A DNA stretch of 64,000 nucleotides, taken from contig NZ_LYPC01000027.1 of assembly GCF_001700435.1 (NCBI RefSeq), forward strand, positions 434,380 through 498,379, in the 5' to 3' direction. Below the pieces are notes generated by a model. The model worked only from the letters and a program-made list of their open reading frames with translations, made no database searches and was not told where the DNA came from. The stretch is from Paenibacillus pectinilyticus. GTDB lineage: Bacteria; Bacillota; Bacilli; Paenibacillales; NBRC-103111. The position numbers were made by a program, and so were the translations under genes. Positions 32,985 to 41,012 of this stretch are shown here, one piece after another. How positions within the stretch are numbered: the stretch's first letter is position 1; each line of letters opens with the position of its first letter.

Positions 32985-34514
32985 GTGAAGTCGAATCAGC
33001 GAAATGATCAATTGGAGCGCTTTTTCCAGCATAATCCGATTGAGGATCCTCTCTATCTCAAGAAGTATGTCAAAGAGCATCCTGATCATAAAATGGCTTG
33101 GTATTTATTAGGCAGAGAATATACAGCTCAAGGTAAAGAGGGCAAAGCGGCGTATTGTTTTGCGCAAGCGGGTGAAATTTATGAAGCTTTTGAGCAGCAA
33201 AAAATAAAGCTGGATGGCCCATTACCAAGCTCTGCAATTGCCTCTATGCTGCAAAAAGAAACATTACCTGTAAAGAAATATTCCGGTATGAGAGGGCGGC
33301 TTCTGCTGTTTCTAGTGATGTTTTTATTGCTTGCGTTGCCCGCTGGGAAGGATTTGGCAAGATCAGATGTCCATGACCGTGCTGTTGACGACCAACCGGT
33401 AACCGCGAAAACTATCGGGCCTCCTAGTCAAGTAGGTGATTCCTCAGCCATGAAACTAGTTTTCTCGGAAGGAAATTGGGGCAAGAAACTTCAAGAGATT
33501 CTATCCACCTCCTCGAAGGGGGCGGGTGAAACGATTCTCATGGAAGCTCCTGCGAGTTCAGACGGGAAATGGATGGAGTGGAATCGCAAGGTTAGTCCAC
33601 TGCTAAGTGTGGAAGGTTCAGGAAACACGGAGAACGAGGCTGTGTTGAAGTATTATCAAGCGCAAATCTGTTCCTGTCAGGTAGCGGATAGTTCCAAGGT
33701 AACCCCCGCTATTTCGAGTTGGGTGCAGGATCGTGAACAAGCTAGTGTCCTGCAAAGCACCATTCAAGCGTACCAAATGAAAAATGGCCAACTTCCTGAC
33801 AAGCCGGAGCAATTGACGAAACCGTACCCGGATAATCTTCTTCCTGGTCTTACCCCGCAGATGAAAGAGGCATTTCCTGAAGCAGTGCAGCGAGTTGCTA
33901 AGCTTGCAGCGAATAAAGGTGATGGGACAAAGACGCCAACCCAAGAAGTCCCTGTCAGTGAGCCTGCAACGAATGCTTCGGCACAATCTGCTGCCAGCAG
34001 CAGTCAACCTAAATCTTCTGCAGCTCCGCTTGCGGAACCTCTTCGAATCATCATCGATACAGATCAGCATCAATTAGCGGTAGTAAGCGGTCAGTTCATC
34101 CTCAGGCGTTATCCAGTGGGCCTGGGAGGGGCTAAGACACCGCAAGGTGATTTTATCATTAGTGAAAAAGTCCGTAATCCAAATGGGAAATCAAATGGCG
34201 AATTTGGCAGCCGCGGGATGACTTTGTCTGATTCCCTTTATGCGATTCATGGTACGAACAATCCGTCGAGTATCGGAAAGGATGAATCCCATGGATGTGT
34301 CCGCATGCTGCAAGCGGATGTGGAAGAGTTATATAACATGGTCCCGCAGATGACGAAAGTGACGATAGGGAAGGGGGACTTACCACCTTCTGCAGCGGGG
34401 AGCGGTGAAGGTAGTGGGATTGGTGCTGGAGGCGGTAATCCGAACCGGACGTTGAGCTTGCCTTTGGAGACGAAGGACAATAACCCAAACAAGCGGTATA
34501 AGTGGTTGGATTAG
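32985..34514 (+). CDS. L,D-transpeptidase (YkuD) with cytoplasmic N-terminal helical domain
   Basis: A 509-residue membrane-anchored L,D-transpeptidase. Residues 1-95 look like a TPR-type cytosolic domain (DPLYLKKYVKEHPDHKMAWYLLGREY, KAAYCFAQAGEIYEAF). One membrane helix lies at about 105-122. A long Ser/Pro-rich extracellular linker precedes the YkuD domain at about 353-465, with LYAIHGTNNP and catalytic SHGCVRM near residue 437. The enzyme would form 3-3 peptidoglycan crosslinks or attach proteins. The GTG start has GGAGG 8 bases upstream; TTG 32970 overlaps that site. The cytoplasmic domain is unusual for this family. Confidence 0.9.
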   Translation: MKSNQRNDQLERFFQHNPIEDPLYLKKYVKEHPDHKMAWYLLGREYTAQGKEGKAAYCFAQAGEIYEAFEQQKIKLDGPLPSSAIASMLQKETLPVKKYSGMRGRLLLFLVMFLLLALPAGKDLARSDVHDRAVDDQPVTAKTIGPPSQVGDSSAMKLVFSEGNWGKKLQEILSTSSKGAGETILMEAPASSDGKWMEWNRKVSPLLSVEGSGNTENEAVLKYYQAQICSCQVADSSKVTPAISSWVQDREQASVLQSTIQAYQMKNGQLPDKPEQLTKPYPDNLLPGLTPQMKEAFPEAVQRVAKLAANKGDGTKTPTQEVPVSEPATNASAQSAASSSQPKSSAAPLAEPLRIIIDTDQHQLAVVSGQFILRRYPVGLGGAKTPQGDFIISEKVRNPNGKSNGEFGSRGMTLSDSLYAIHGTNNPSSIGKDESHGCVRMLQADVEELYNMVPQMTKVTIGKGDLPPSAAGSGEGSGIGAGGGNPNRTLSLPLETKDNNPNKRYKWLD

Positions 34515-34559
34515 TATATCTGAACAAGACATGCCTATTATGTCACGAATGTAACAGAA

Positions 34560-34598
34560 AAAAGGAGAGGGCAAGAATCGATCATGCTCTCTCCTTTT
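34560..34598 (+). terminator. Terminator of the L,D-transpeptidase gene
   Basis: AAAAGGAGAGGGC pairs with GCTCTCTCCTTTT. A preceding A run and following T residues give a bidirectional appearance. Confidence 0.88.
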
Positions 34599-34624
34599 AT
34601 GTATGAAAGGTAAAAGTATTTCTC

Positions 34625-34653
34625 TTGACAAGAAAACAGAAAGCGATTACAAT
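34625..34653 (+). promoter_or_regulatory. Strong promoter overlapping a cre-like site, antisense to the small membrane gene
   Basis: TTGACA (34625-34630) and TACAAT (34648-34653) are 17 bases apart. AGAAAGCGATTACA (34638-34651) between and over them resembles a catabolite-responsive element (CcpA site). Transcription runs toward the ABC operon and is antisense to the minus-strand gene at 34688-34822. Confidence 0.6.
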
Positions 34654-34687
34654 TCAAAATGTGAAGTTTTCAATCAGTTTGTTTCAA

Positions 34688-34822
34688 TCATTTGTTCAAA
34701 ATGAGCAGTAATGTCATGGCAATGATAACAACTAGGAAAATTGATCCGGTCCAGTAGATGGCTTTCATATTTACTTCATTTTTCTGTCTGCGTGAAACAA
34801 CTGTTGGTTTACGTTTCGCCAT
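34688..34822 (-). CDS. Small single-helix membrane protein
   Basis: A 44-residue protein that starts MAKRKPTVVSRRQKNE and has one membrane helix (GSIFLVVIIAMTLLLIL). The basic N-terminus would stay in the cytoplasm. ATG 34822 has AAAAGGTG 7 bases upstream, whereas the longer frame (to 34888) has no ribosome site. A plus-strand promoter at 34625 fires across it. I do not recognise the family. Confidence 0.65.
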   Translation of the reverse strand: MAKRKPTVVSRRQKNEVNMKAIYWTGSIFLVVIIAMTLLLILNK

Positions 34823-34923
34823 AAGAATCACCTTTTCCATTAGGATTAATCGAGATGATTCTATCATATCATAAGTAAGCCCATTCAATGAATACGAAAA
34901 ATAAGCGGTTCAAAAAAAGAGTA

Positions 34924-34952
34924 TTGACGTTCATGTCAATATATTGTAAGAT
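34924..34952 (+). promoter_or_regulatory. Promoter of the ABC operon leader, with inverted repeat over -35
   Basis: TTGACG (34924-34929) and TAAGAT (34947-34952) are spaced by 17 bases. TTGAC-N6-GTCAA (34924-34939) is an inverted repeat covering the -35, a likely operator. Transcription would start near 34959. Confidence 0.65.
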
Positions 34953-35011
34953 TTAATCACACGGAACACACAAAACAATTGAATATGTCAGTTTTAATAA
35001 CATGTTACCGC

Positions 35012-35072
35012 AAGGGCATTAGTTATTAGAAGGAATGCAAGATTTCTTCTATAACTATGCCCTTTTTATTTT
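35012..35072 (+). terminator. Terminator inside the leader of the ABC operon
   Basis: AAGGGCAT (35012-35019) pairs with ATGCCCTT (35057-35064) and the stem continues inward (TAGTTAT/ATAACTA, GAAG/CTTC) with two bulges. TTTTTATTTTT follows. It lies between the promoter at 34924 and the first structural gene, so it either ends a small RNA or acts as an attenuator. Confidence 0.75.
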
Positions 35073-35190
35073 TCCAAAAAGTGAATTATGAAAGGGGTTG
35101 GTAGCGCAAACTAAAGCGGAGTTTTAACATTCGGGTTTACGTTTCACCAATAAATAACTAGATGAATTAAAAAAGGGAGAAGATGATCAC

Positions 35191-36546
35191 ATGAACATGA
35201 AGAAATGGTCAACAATGGGCTTAGCAGCATCCATGGTACTCGTTGCTGCAGGTTGCGGCAAAGCGACTCCAACTGAAACAACTAAACCAGCAGCATCCGC
35301 ATCACCGACAACAGCGGCTTCTGCAGCTCCAACAACAGCAACAAAAGCAAAACTAACTGGTGATTTCGAAATTCAATACTTTGTTGGCGGATACGGCGAC
35401 AAATGGTGGAAAAAAGTAATCGCTGACTTCCAAGCAGCAAACCCTGATTTGAAAATTAAGGAAAGTGCGGGACCAAAAATCAACGAACAAATGAAACCCC
35501 GTTGGATCGCTGGTAACCCACCTGATTTCGTATACATCGATGGACCTGAATTGTTTGACCGTCAAATGGTTACAGATGGACAATTGGAAGATCTGACTGA
35601 CTGGATCAAAGATGCTAAAAACGTTGACGGCGACAAAATTATTGATTTGCTTGCTCAAAAGCCACAAGAGTTTGACGGCAAAATCTACAACATTCCTTTT
35701 GTAATGAGCTCATGGGGTATTTTCTATGACAAAGCTCTATTCAAAGACAAAGGTTGGGCTGAGCCAAAAGACTTCGAAGATTTCATGGCTACAAGTGAGA
35801 AAATTAAAGCAGCTGGCATTAATCCTTTCATTCACACTGGTAAATATCCGTACTACATCAACGGTGGCGTATTGCTTCCAGCGATCGTATCTGCGAACAA
35901 CAACGACTACAAATTGCTGCAAGATATGTCCACAAACAATCTTGAAGCTTGGAAAAACCCAGCTATTATCAAAGGTTTGAACAAAATCGTTCAAATGCGC
36001 GATAAAGGTTACATCGACAAAGCATCCGTACAAATCAATCACACGGATTCCCAATCCTTGTTCCTACAACACAAAGACGCGTTCATCCCGAACGGTCTAT
36101 GGTTGCCAAACGAAATGGCAAAAGACGTTCCAGCAACATTCGACTTCGGATTCATTCCATCCATCACACAAGATAAAGGTGGAAAAGTTGTAGCAAACAC
36201 GTCCACTGCGACTTTCGGTATCGCGAAAAAAGCGAAAAACAAAGATGCTGCTAAAGCATTTATGCAATTCGTATTCTCCAAAACACAAGCTTCCCAATGG
36301 GCTGAGTTAAGTGGTGCTCCATCCAACGTTAAAGGTGACATTTCTTCATCCAAAGCGCCTAACTTCGTTAAAGATGCAGCGAAATTCTTGTCTTCCCCTG
36401 ACACTGTAGTTGTACCAACGGTTTCCTTCGCGGCTGACGTTGACAAAGCGATGCAAGATGCGACAGTTGCTTTGACTATTGGAACAATTACACCTGAGCA
36501 ATGGGTAACTCGCGTGACTGACGTTGTTGCAAAACAAAAGAAATAG
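35191..36546 (+). CDS. Sugar ABC transporter substrate-binding lipoprotein
   Basis: A 451-residue family 1 extracellular solute-binding protein. The lipoprotein signal MVLVAAGCGK puts the lipidated Cys near residue 25, followed by a Thr/Ser/Ala/Pro-rich linker to about residue 55. The binding domain holds typical segments such as IYNIPFVMSSWGIFYDKALF and KDAAKAFMQFVFSKTQASQW. It is first in a binding protein-permease-permease cassette. Which sugar it binds cannot be told; in this family N-acetylglucosamine, oligosaccharides and others are all possible. GGGAGAAG precedes the ATG. Confidence 0.93.
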   Translation: MNMKKWSTMGLAASMVLVAAGCGKATPTETTKPAASASPTTAASAAPTTATKAKLTGDFEIQYFVGGYGDKWWKKVIADFQAANPDLKIKESAGPKINEQMKPRWIAGNPPDFVYIDGPELFDRQMVTDGQLEDLTDWIKDAKNVDGDKIIDLLAQKPQEFDGKIYNIPFVMSSWGIFYDKALFKDKGWAEPKDFEDFMATSEKIKAAGINPFIHTGKYPYYINGGVLLPAIVSANNNDYKLLQDMSTNNLEAWKNPAIIKGLNKIVQMRDKGYIDKASVQINHTDSQSLFLQHKDAFIPNGLWLPNEMAKDVPATFDFGFIPSITQDKGGKVVANTSTATFGIAKKAKNKDAAKAFMQFVFSKTQASQWAELSGAPSNVKGDISSSKAPNFVKDAAKFLSSPDTVVVPTVSFAADVDKAMQDATVALTIGTITPEQWVTRVTDVVAKQKK

Positions 36547-36563
36547 GAACTGAATGAGGCAGT

Positions 36564-36604
36564 GCGGAGAACGACGCAGGCATAGCTGCCAAGGCGTTCT
36601 CCGC
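36564..36604 (+). other. Intercistronic stem-loop between binding protein and permease genes
   Basis: GCGGAGAACG (36564-36573) pairs perfectly with CGTTCTCCGC (36595-36604), followed by CATTTT. Such structures commonly protect the 3' end of the binding-protein message or partly terminate transcription, so the permeases are made in lower amount. Confidence 0.75.
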
Positions 36605-36633
36605 CATTTTAATGATAGGACGGTGACGATAGA

Positions 36634-37539
36634 ATGAAGACCAACTCAAAAACACTAAAACGGAATTTGTTCATCGCTTCATTCATCATTCCGACTTTTG
36701 TTTTCTTCTGCGTATTTACGATTTACCCCGTTATCCAGGCATTACAGAAGTCGTTCTATGATTGGTCAGGAATGTCTGAAAATAGCGAGTTTATTGGTTT
36801 TGATAATTTCGTTGAAATCTTTAAAGATCCGATTGTTCTTAGAGCCATTGGAAATGACTATTTCCTAGTCGTAGGTAAGGTTATTGGTATTATGATTCTG
36901 GCGACTTTCTTCGCTGTTGCGTTAACAAGATTTAACTTGAAGGGTTCTGGCTTCTTTCGCGCCATTTTCTTTATCCCGAATGTCATTTCAGTCGTTGTTA
37001 TCGGTGTACTTTGGAACTTCATCTACAACCCGCAAATTGGTTTCTTGAATGCTTTCCTGTCTCTCTTTACCGATAAAAAGGTTGACATTACTTGGTTAGG
37101 ATTTCCTCAGCATACGATCTGGATGCTTCTACCACCTACAATCTGGGCAGGTATTGGTTTCTACATGATCCTGATGATTGCTGCAATCGTGAATATTCCT
37201 GCTTCCTACTATGAAGCAGCTAATATAGACGGAGCTGGTCAATGGTCGCAATTCCGCCATATCACCATGCCGCTCATTTGGGAGCAGATTAAGGTTTCCA
37301 TCGTTAATATCGTTATTACAACACTCAACGGATCCTTTGTCATTGTTCAGTTAATGACCAATGGCGGACAACCGGATAATACGACGCAAGTAATGGGTTC
37401 TTATCTATATCGGATGGCTTTTCAACAGTATCATTTCGGTTATGGAGCAGCCATTGGTGTCATGATCCTCATCGTGTCACTAATTACAACACTTATCTTG
37501 CAACGTGTCATGCGCCAAGAAACAATCGAAATGCATTAA
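36634..37539 (+). CDS. Sugar ABC transporter permease, MalF-like
   Basis: A 301-residue inner-membrane permease with six helices of the MalF/UgpA group. The EAA loop that docks with the ATPase is visible as YYEAANIDGAGQWSQFRHITMPL near residue 195. It follows the binding protein by 87 bases, with the stem-loop in between, and precedes the MalG-like partner by 40. No ATPase gene is present, which is usual in Paenibacillus where a shared MsmX-type ATPase serves many cassettes. Confidence 0.93.
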   Translation: MKTNSKTLKRNLFIASFIIPTFVFFCVFTIYPVIQALQKSFYDWSGMSENSEFIGFDNFVEIFKDPIVLRAIGNDYFLVVGKVIGIMILATFFAVALTRFNLKGSGFFRAIFFIPNVISVVVIGVLWNFIYNPQIGFLNAFLSLFTDKKVDITWLGFPQHTIWMLLPPTIWAGIGFYMILMIAAIVNIPASYYEAANIDGAGQWSQFRHITMPLIWEQIKVSIVNIVITTLNGSFVIVQLMTNGGQPDNTTQVMGSYLYRMAFQQYHFGYGAAIGVMILIVSLITTLILQRVMRQETIEMH

Positions 37540-37579
37540 TGTCAACTAGACAAAGATACTGAGGGAGGGGAACCATCAT

Positions 37580-38419
37580 ATGGCCATTAAAAGTCCAATT
37601 GGTAAGATGTTAGTTTGGATCATTCTAATCATATGGAGTGTTGCCGTGCTGTATCCACTTGTGTGGACGCTGCTTGATGCACTCAAAAATAACGAGCAAT
37701 TCTTCTTGAATGCACCGTGGGCATTACCAAAAATGCCATTACTATGGTCGAATTTCTCCTATGTATGGAGTAAATATAATTTCGGTACCTATTTCATGAA
37801 CTCGATTATCGTTACAGTAGGAAGTACGCTGCTAGGGATGATTCTCGCGGCAATGACGGCTTATATTTTGGCGAGATATCAATTTAAAGGGAATAAAATT
37901 CTCCTGACGATCTATATCTCCTCCATGATGATTCCGTTTGCCCTTGCTTTAATCCCGTTATTCTTCTTACTTAATGATTTGCATTTAATCAATACGTGGC
38001 TAGGACTGATCCTTGTATACGCTGCACTTAATTTGCCTTTCGGTATCTTCTTGCTGGTAGGCTTCTATAAGTCACTTCCGAAAGAGATTGAAGAAGCCGC
38101 GATCATCGATGGAACTTCACACTATGGTACTTTCTTCCGCGTTATGCTACCATTATCGCAGCCAGGATTGATCACGGTTATGATCACGAACATGCTAAAT
38201 AACTGGAATGAGTATTTCCTTGGTGTTGTTCTGACGAACGAACCAACGAAGTACACGCTTCCAATTGGTTTGGCTGTTATGCAAGCTGAGATGCAATATC
38301 GCGTAGAATGGGGTCCATTATTCGCAGGATTGCTGATCACAACGTTGCCAACTTTGATCGTCTATATGATTTATCAACGCCAAATTGCAAGTGGGATTAC
38401 GGCAGGTGCCGTGAAATAA
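37580..38419 (+). CDS. Sugar ABC transporter permease, MalG-like
   Basis: A 279-residue permease with six predicted helices of the MalG/UgpE group, partner of the preceding permease. The EAA loop is EEAAIIDGTSHYGTFFRVMLPL near residue 175, and the N-terminal helix runs LVWIILIIWSVAVLYPLVWTLLDALK. GGGAGGGG precedes the ATG. It ends the cassette; a weak imperfect hairpin at about 38440-38490 lies before the next gene's TATAAT (38494-38499). Confidence 0.93.
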   Translation: MAIKSPIGKMLVWIILIIWSVAVLYPLVWTLLDALKNNEQFFLNAPWALPKMPLLWSNFSYVWSKYNFGTYFMNSIIVTVGSTLLGMILAAMTAYILARYQFKGNKILLTIYISSMMIPFALALIPLFFLLNDLHLINTWLGLILVYAALNLPFGIFLLVGFYKSLPKEIEEAAIIDGTSHYGTFFRVMLPLSQPGLITVMITNMLNNWNEYFLGVVLTNEPTKYTLPIGLAVMQAEMQYRVEWGPLFAGLLITTLPTLIVYMIYQRQIASGITAGAVK

Positions 38420-38547
38420 CGGAATATGGCAATGAATAGAAAAAGCACCTTAACCTAGAGGAATTTATCCTTTCGGGAGGGTGTTCTTTCTACTATAATG
38501 GGGATAGGTAAAAGCATACAAGGAACGGCCAAACTTGTGGGCTATAG

Positions 38548-39984
38548 GTGAATCAGATGAGTGTAATGTACGCTTTTCAGAAGATGGGTCGATCCTTAAT
38601 GATCCCGATTGCGGTGCTGCCGGCAGCATCCATTCTACTTCGTATTGGTAAAATGACGTTTAATGATCCATTCCTTATTCATGTAGCTCAAATATTTGAA
38701 CTTGGCGGAAGCGCAATTTTTGATAACTTACCGCTTATTTTCGCGATAGGAATTGCGATTGGGCTAACGTCAGGTGACGGCATAGCTGCACTTGCGGCAG
38801 CTGTCGGATATTTGGTTTTTGACAACGTACTTAAACATTTCCAAATGGTTTCGGGCAGCTCTGAGCCTTTGGATACAGGTGTGCTTGGCGGTATGCTAGT
38901 AGGCATGTTATCAGCCACATTCTTTAATCGATTTCAGCATATACGATTGCCAAAAGCGCTTGGATTTTTCGGTGGTAAGCGGTTTGTTCCAATTATTACA
39001 TCCCTTGTCATGGTTTTTCTTGGGGTATTAATTGGGCTAATCTGGCCCCCTGTACAGCGAGGTATAAGCGAGATTGGATTGTGGATCGTTGACAATGGAA
39101 ATATTGGGGTTTTCATTTATGGGATGATGAATCGACTTCTCATACCTACGGGGCTTCATCATGTGATCAATAATATAGCTTGGTTTCAAATCGGAGATTT
39201 CGTCACGCCTGCAGGTAAAATGGTACATGGAGATATTTCACGGTTCTTCGCTGGTGATCCTACGGCAGGGATGTTCATGACCGGCTATTATCCTGTGATT
39301 ATGTTCGGTTTACCTGCAGCAGCATTAGCATTGGTTCGCAGCACATCGTCTACAACACGACAATTTGTAGCTCCAGTCATGTTAAGCGCAGCTTTGACGA
39401 GTTTTTTAACCGGAATAACGGAACCGATCGAATTTGCTTTTATGTTTGTAGCACCTGGTCTTTATGTTATTCATGCCTTATTAACTGGCTTCTCGATGTT
39501 GATTATGAACATCCTTCAGGTTAAAATGGGGTTCGGTTTCTCGGCAGGGTTTATCGACTTTGTACTGAACTGGCATTCGGCAACGAAACCATTCTGGATA
39601 CTGATCATAGGTGCAGGTTACTTTATCCTATATTATGTAACTTTTCTAGCCTATCTTCGATTCTTTCCAATCAAAGTGTCGAGTAGGGATGACACCGAAC
39701 AACAAGTAGAAGATGAACAACCTCCAATCATCACGGCCAAAGAAGATCGTCCAGCAAGCATTCTACGATATATAGGCGGCGCTTCTAATATTATATCCAT
39801 TGATGCCTGTATTACACGACTCCGTTTGCTAGTGAATGAAGAGACACTTATCAAGGATCATGAGCTTAAGGAACTGGGTGCAATTGGTGTGATCCGATTA
39901 GGAAAAGGCAACGTACATGTTGTCTTCGGGACAGAGTCGGAACAAATTCGCGAAAGCATTAAACCTATGCTCAGTTCAAAATAG
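38548..39984 (+). CDS. nagP: PTS permease EIICB, N-acetylglucosamine type
   Basis: A 478-residue PTS enzyme II. About residues 1-380 form the EIIC membrane domain of the glucose superfamily (PIAVLPAASILLRIG, LPLIFAIGIAIGLT, GLHHVINNIAWFQIGDF, FGLPAAALA, GITEPIEFAFMFVAP). Residues 400-478 are the EIIB domain, with the phosphocysteine in IDACITRLRLLV. The similarity to B. subtilis NagP, especially the GKRFVPIIT and HVINNIAWFQ parts, points to N-acetylglucosamine. There is no EIIA domain, so a separate EIIA must supply phosphate. The start is GTG or ATG 38557. A PRD antiterminator gene follows. Confidence 0.85.
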   Translation: MNQMSVMYAFQKMGRSLMIPIAVLPAASILLRIGKMTFNDPFLIHVAQIFELGGSAIFDNLPLIFAIGIAIGLTSGDGIAALAAAVGYLVFDNVLKHFQMVSGSSEPLDTGVLGGMLVGMLSATFFNRFQHIRLPKALGFFGGKRFVPIITSLVMVFLGVLIGLIWPPVQRGISEIGLWIVDNGNIGVFIYGMMNRLLIPTGLHHVINNIAWFQIGDFVTPAGKMVHGDISRFFAGDPTAGMFMTGYYPVIMFGLPAAALALVRSTSSTTRQFVAPVMLSAALTSFLTGITEPIEFAFMFVAPGLYVIHALLTGFSMLIMNILQVKMGFGFSAGFIDFVLNWHSATKPFWILIIGAGYFILYYVTFLAYLRFFPIKVSSRDDTEQQVEDEQPPIITAKEDRPASILRYIGGASNIISIDACITRLRLLVNEETLIKDHELKELGAIGVIRLGKGNVHVVFGTESEQIRESIKPMLSSK

Positions 39985-40021
39985 AAGAATCAGGACAAGC
40001 CTAAGAATTCGGAGGTGTCTT

Positions 40022-40855
40022 ATGATTGAACGGTCGATTATACATGTTCTTTCCCACAATGTCGTGATGGCACATTTGAGCTCAGGCAAGAATTCCATTG
40101 CATTTGGTAAAGGGATTGGCTTCAAGAAAACACCGGGCATGATGATTGGCGAAGGCGAAATCACACAGGAATTCCTCCTACATACCTCAGAAGTGCTCAA
40201 AAACTACGAACAAATACTAAATGCCGTTGATGTGAAAATTATCGGGATCACGGAAGAAGTTATCGCCTATGCACAAAGCATGCTCGAAGGCGATTTTTCA
40301 GAAACGATTCATGCTTCCTTAGTTGATCATATTAACTTTGCTGTGGAGCGTCAGAAACGCGGGATTTTTATCACGAACCCATTTGCCTATGAAATTGGGT
40401 ATATGTATCCAGAGGAATATAAAGTAGCTAAGAAGGCCGTAGAGTTCCTAAATGAGCATCTGGATGTGAAATTGCCTGAGGACGAAGTTGCCTTCTTGAC
40501 GATGCATTTCAACAGTGCACGGAAGAAAGAACAAGCATCCGATTCTCTTGCTGTTGTCCGCGTGGTATCACAGACTATCGAATCAGCGAAAGAGCTGGGC
40601 TTTAATTTTGATGATTCCTTTTCAACGCTTCGATTTATCAGCCATTTAAAAGGGGTCATTGAGCGTGTGAAGCAGAAGAAGACACTTCAGAACTCCCTTC
40701 TTTCCAAAATAAAAGAAGAGTATGGCGATACGTATGTAAAAGCTAAGGTATTGTCGCTGATGCTAAGTGATGCGCTGCAATTAGAAGTGCCCGATGATGA
40801 GACAGGATACTTAACGATGCATTTAGAGCGGTTGTTACAACGAACAGAGGCTTAG
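40022..40855 (+). CDS. PRD-type transcription antiterminator (BglG/LicT family)
   Basis: A 277-residue RNA-binding antiterminator. Residues 1-55 are the CAT domain (IERSIIHVLSHNVVMAHL, IAFGKGIGFKK), which binds a ribonucleic antiterminator hairpin. Two PTS regulatory domains follow, with phosphorylatable histidines in LVDHINFAVER and LTMHFNSARKK (PRD1), and ISHLKGVIER and LTMHLERLLQ (PRD2). ATG 40022 is preferred since GGAGGTG lies 5 bases upstream; the frame is open for 35 more codons into nagP. It presumably controls nagP or another PTS gene according to PTS flux, but no RNA target was found in front of nagP. Confidence 0.9.
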   Translation: MIERSIIHVLSHNVVMAHLSSGKNSIAFGKGIGFKKTPGMMIGEGEITQEFLLHTSEVLKNYEQILNAVDVKIIGITEEVIAYAQSMLEGDFSETIHASLVDHINFAVERQKRGIFITNPFAYEIGYMYPEEYKVAKKAVEFLNEHLDVKLPEDEVAFLTMHFNSARKKEQASDSLAVVRVVSQTIESAKELGFNFDDSFSTLRFISHLKGVIERVKQKKTLQNSLLSKIKEEYGDTYVKAKVLSLMLSDALQLEVPDDETGYLTMHLERLLQRTEA

Positions 40856-40881
40856 TTAGATAAAAGAATAGCATGAAGCAT

Positions 40882-40914
40882 TCCCTTGCAACCTTTGCGG
40901 AGCAGGGATTTTTT
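40882..40914 (+). terminator. Terminator of the nagP-antiterminator unit
   Basis: TCCCTTGC (40882-40889) pairs with GCAGGGA (40902-40908) and is followed by six T. Confidence 0.75.
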
Positions 40915-41012
40915 GTGTGAATACGAGCATTAGAACGACATGTGGATTGCATATTTCTACATTGTCAGCTAAACTGACTTGTAGAGTACTTAGAGAACGG
41001 AGTGCATAGGAC

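Noticed and set aside
34983-35030. A 14-codon leader peptide before the ABC operon terminator
   Set aside because: An ATG-initiated frame ends inside the terminator arm, but it has no ribosome site and no run of regulatory codons.
38500-38547. RAT antiterminator site before nagP
   Set aside because: No hairpin overlapping a terminator could be drawn in this short leader.
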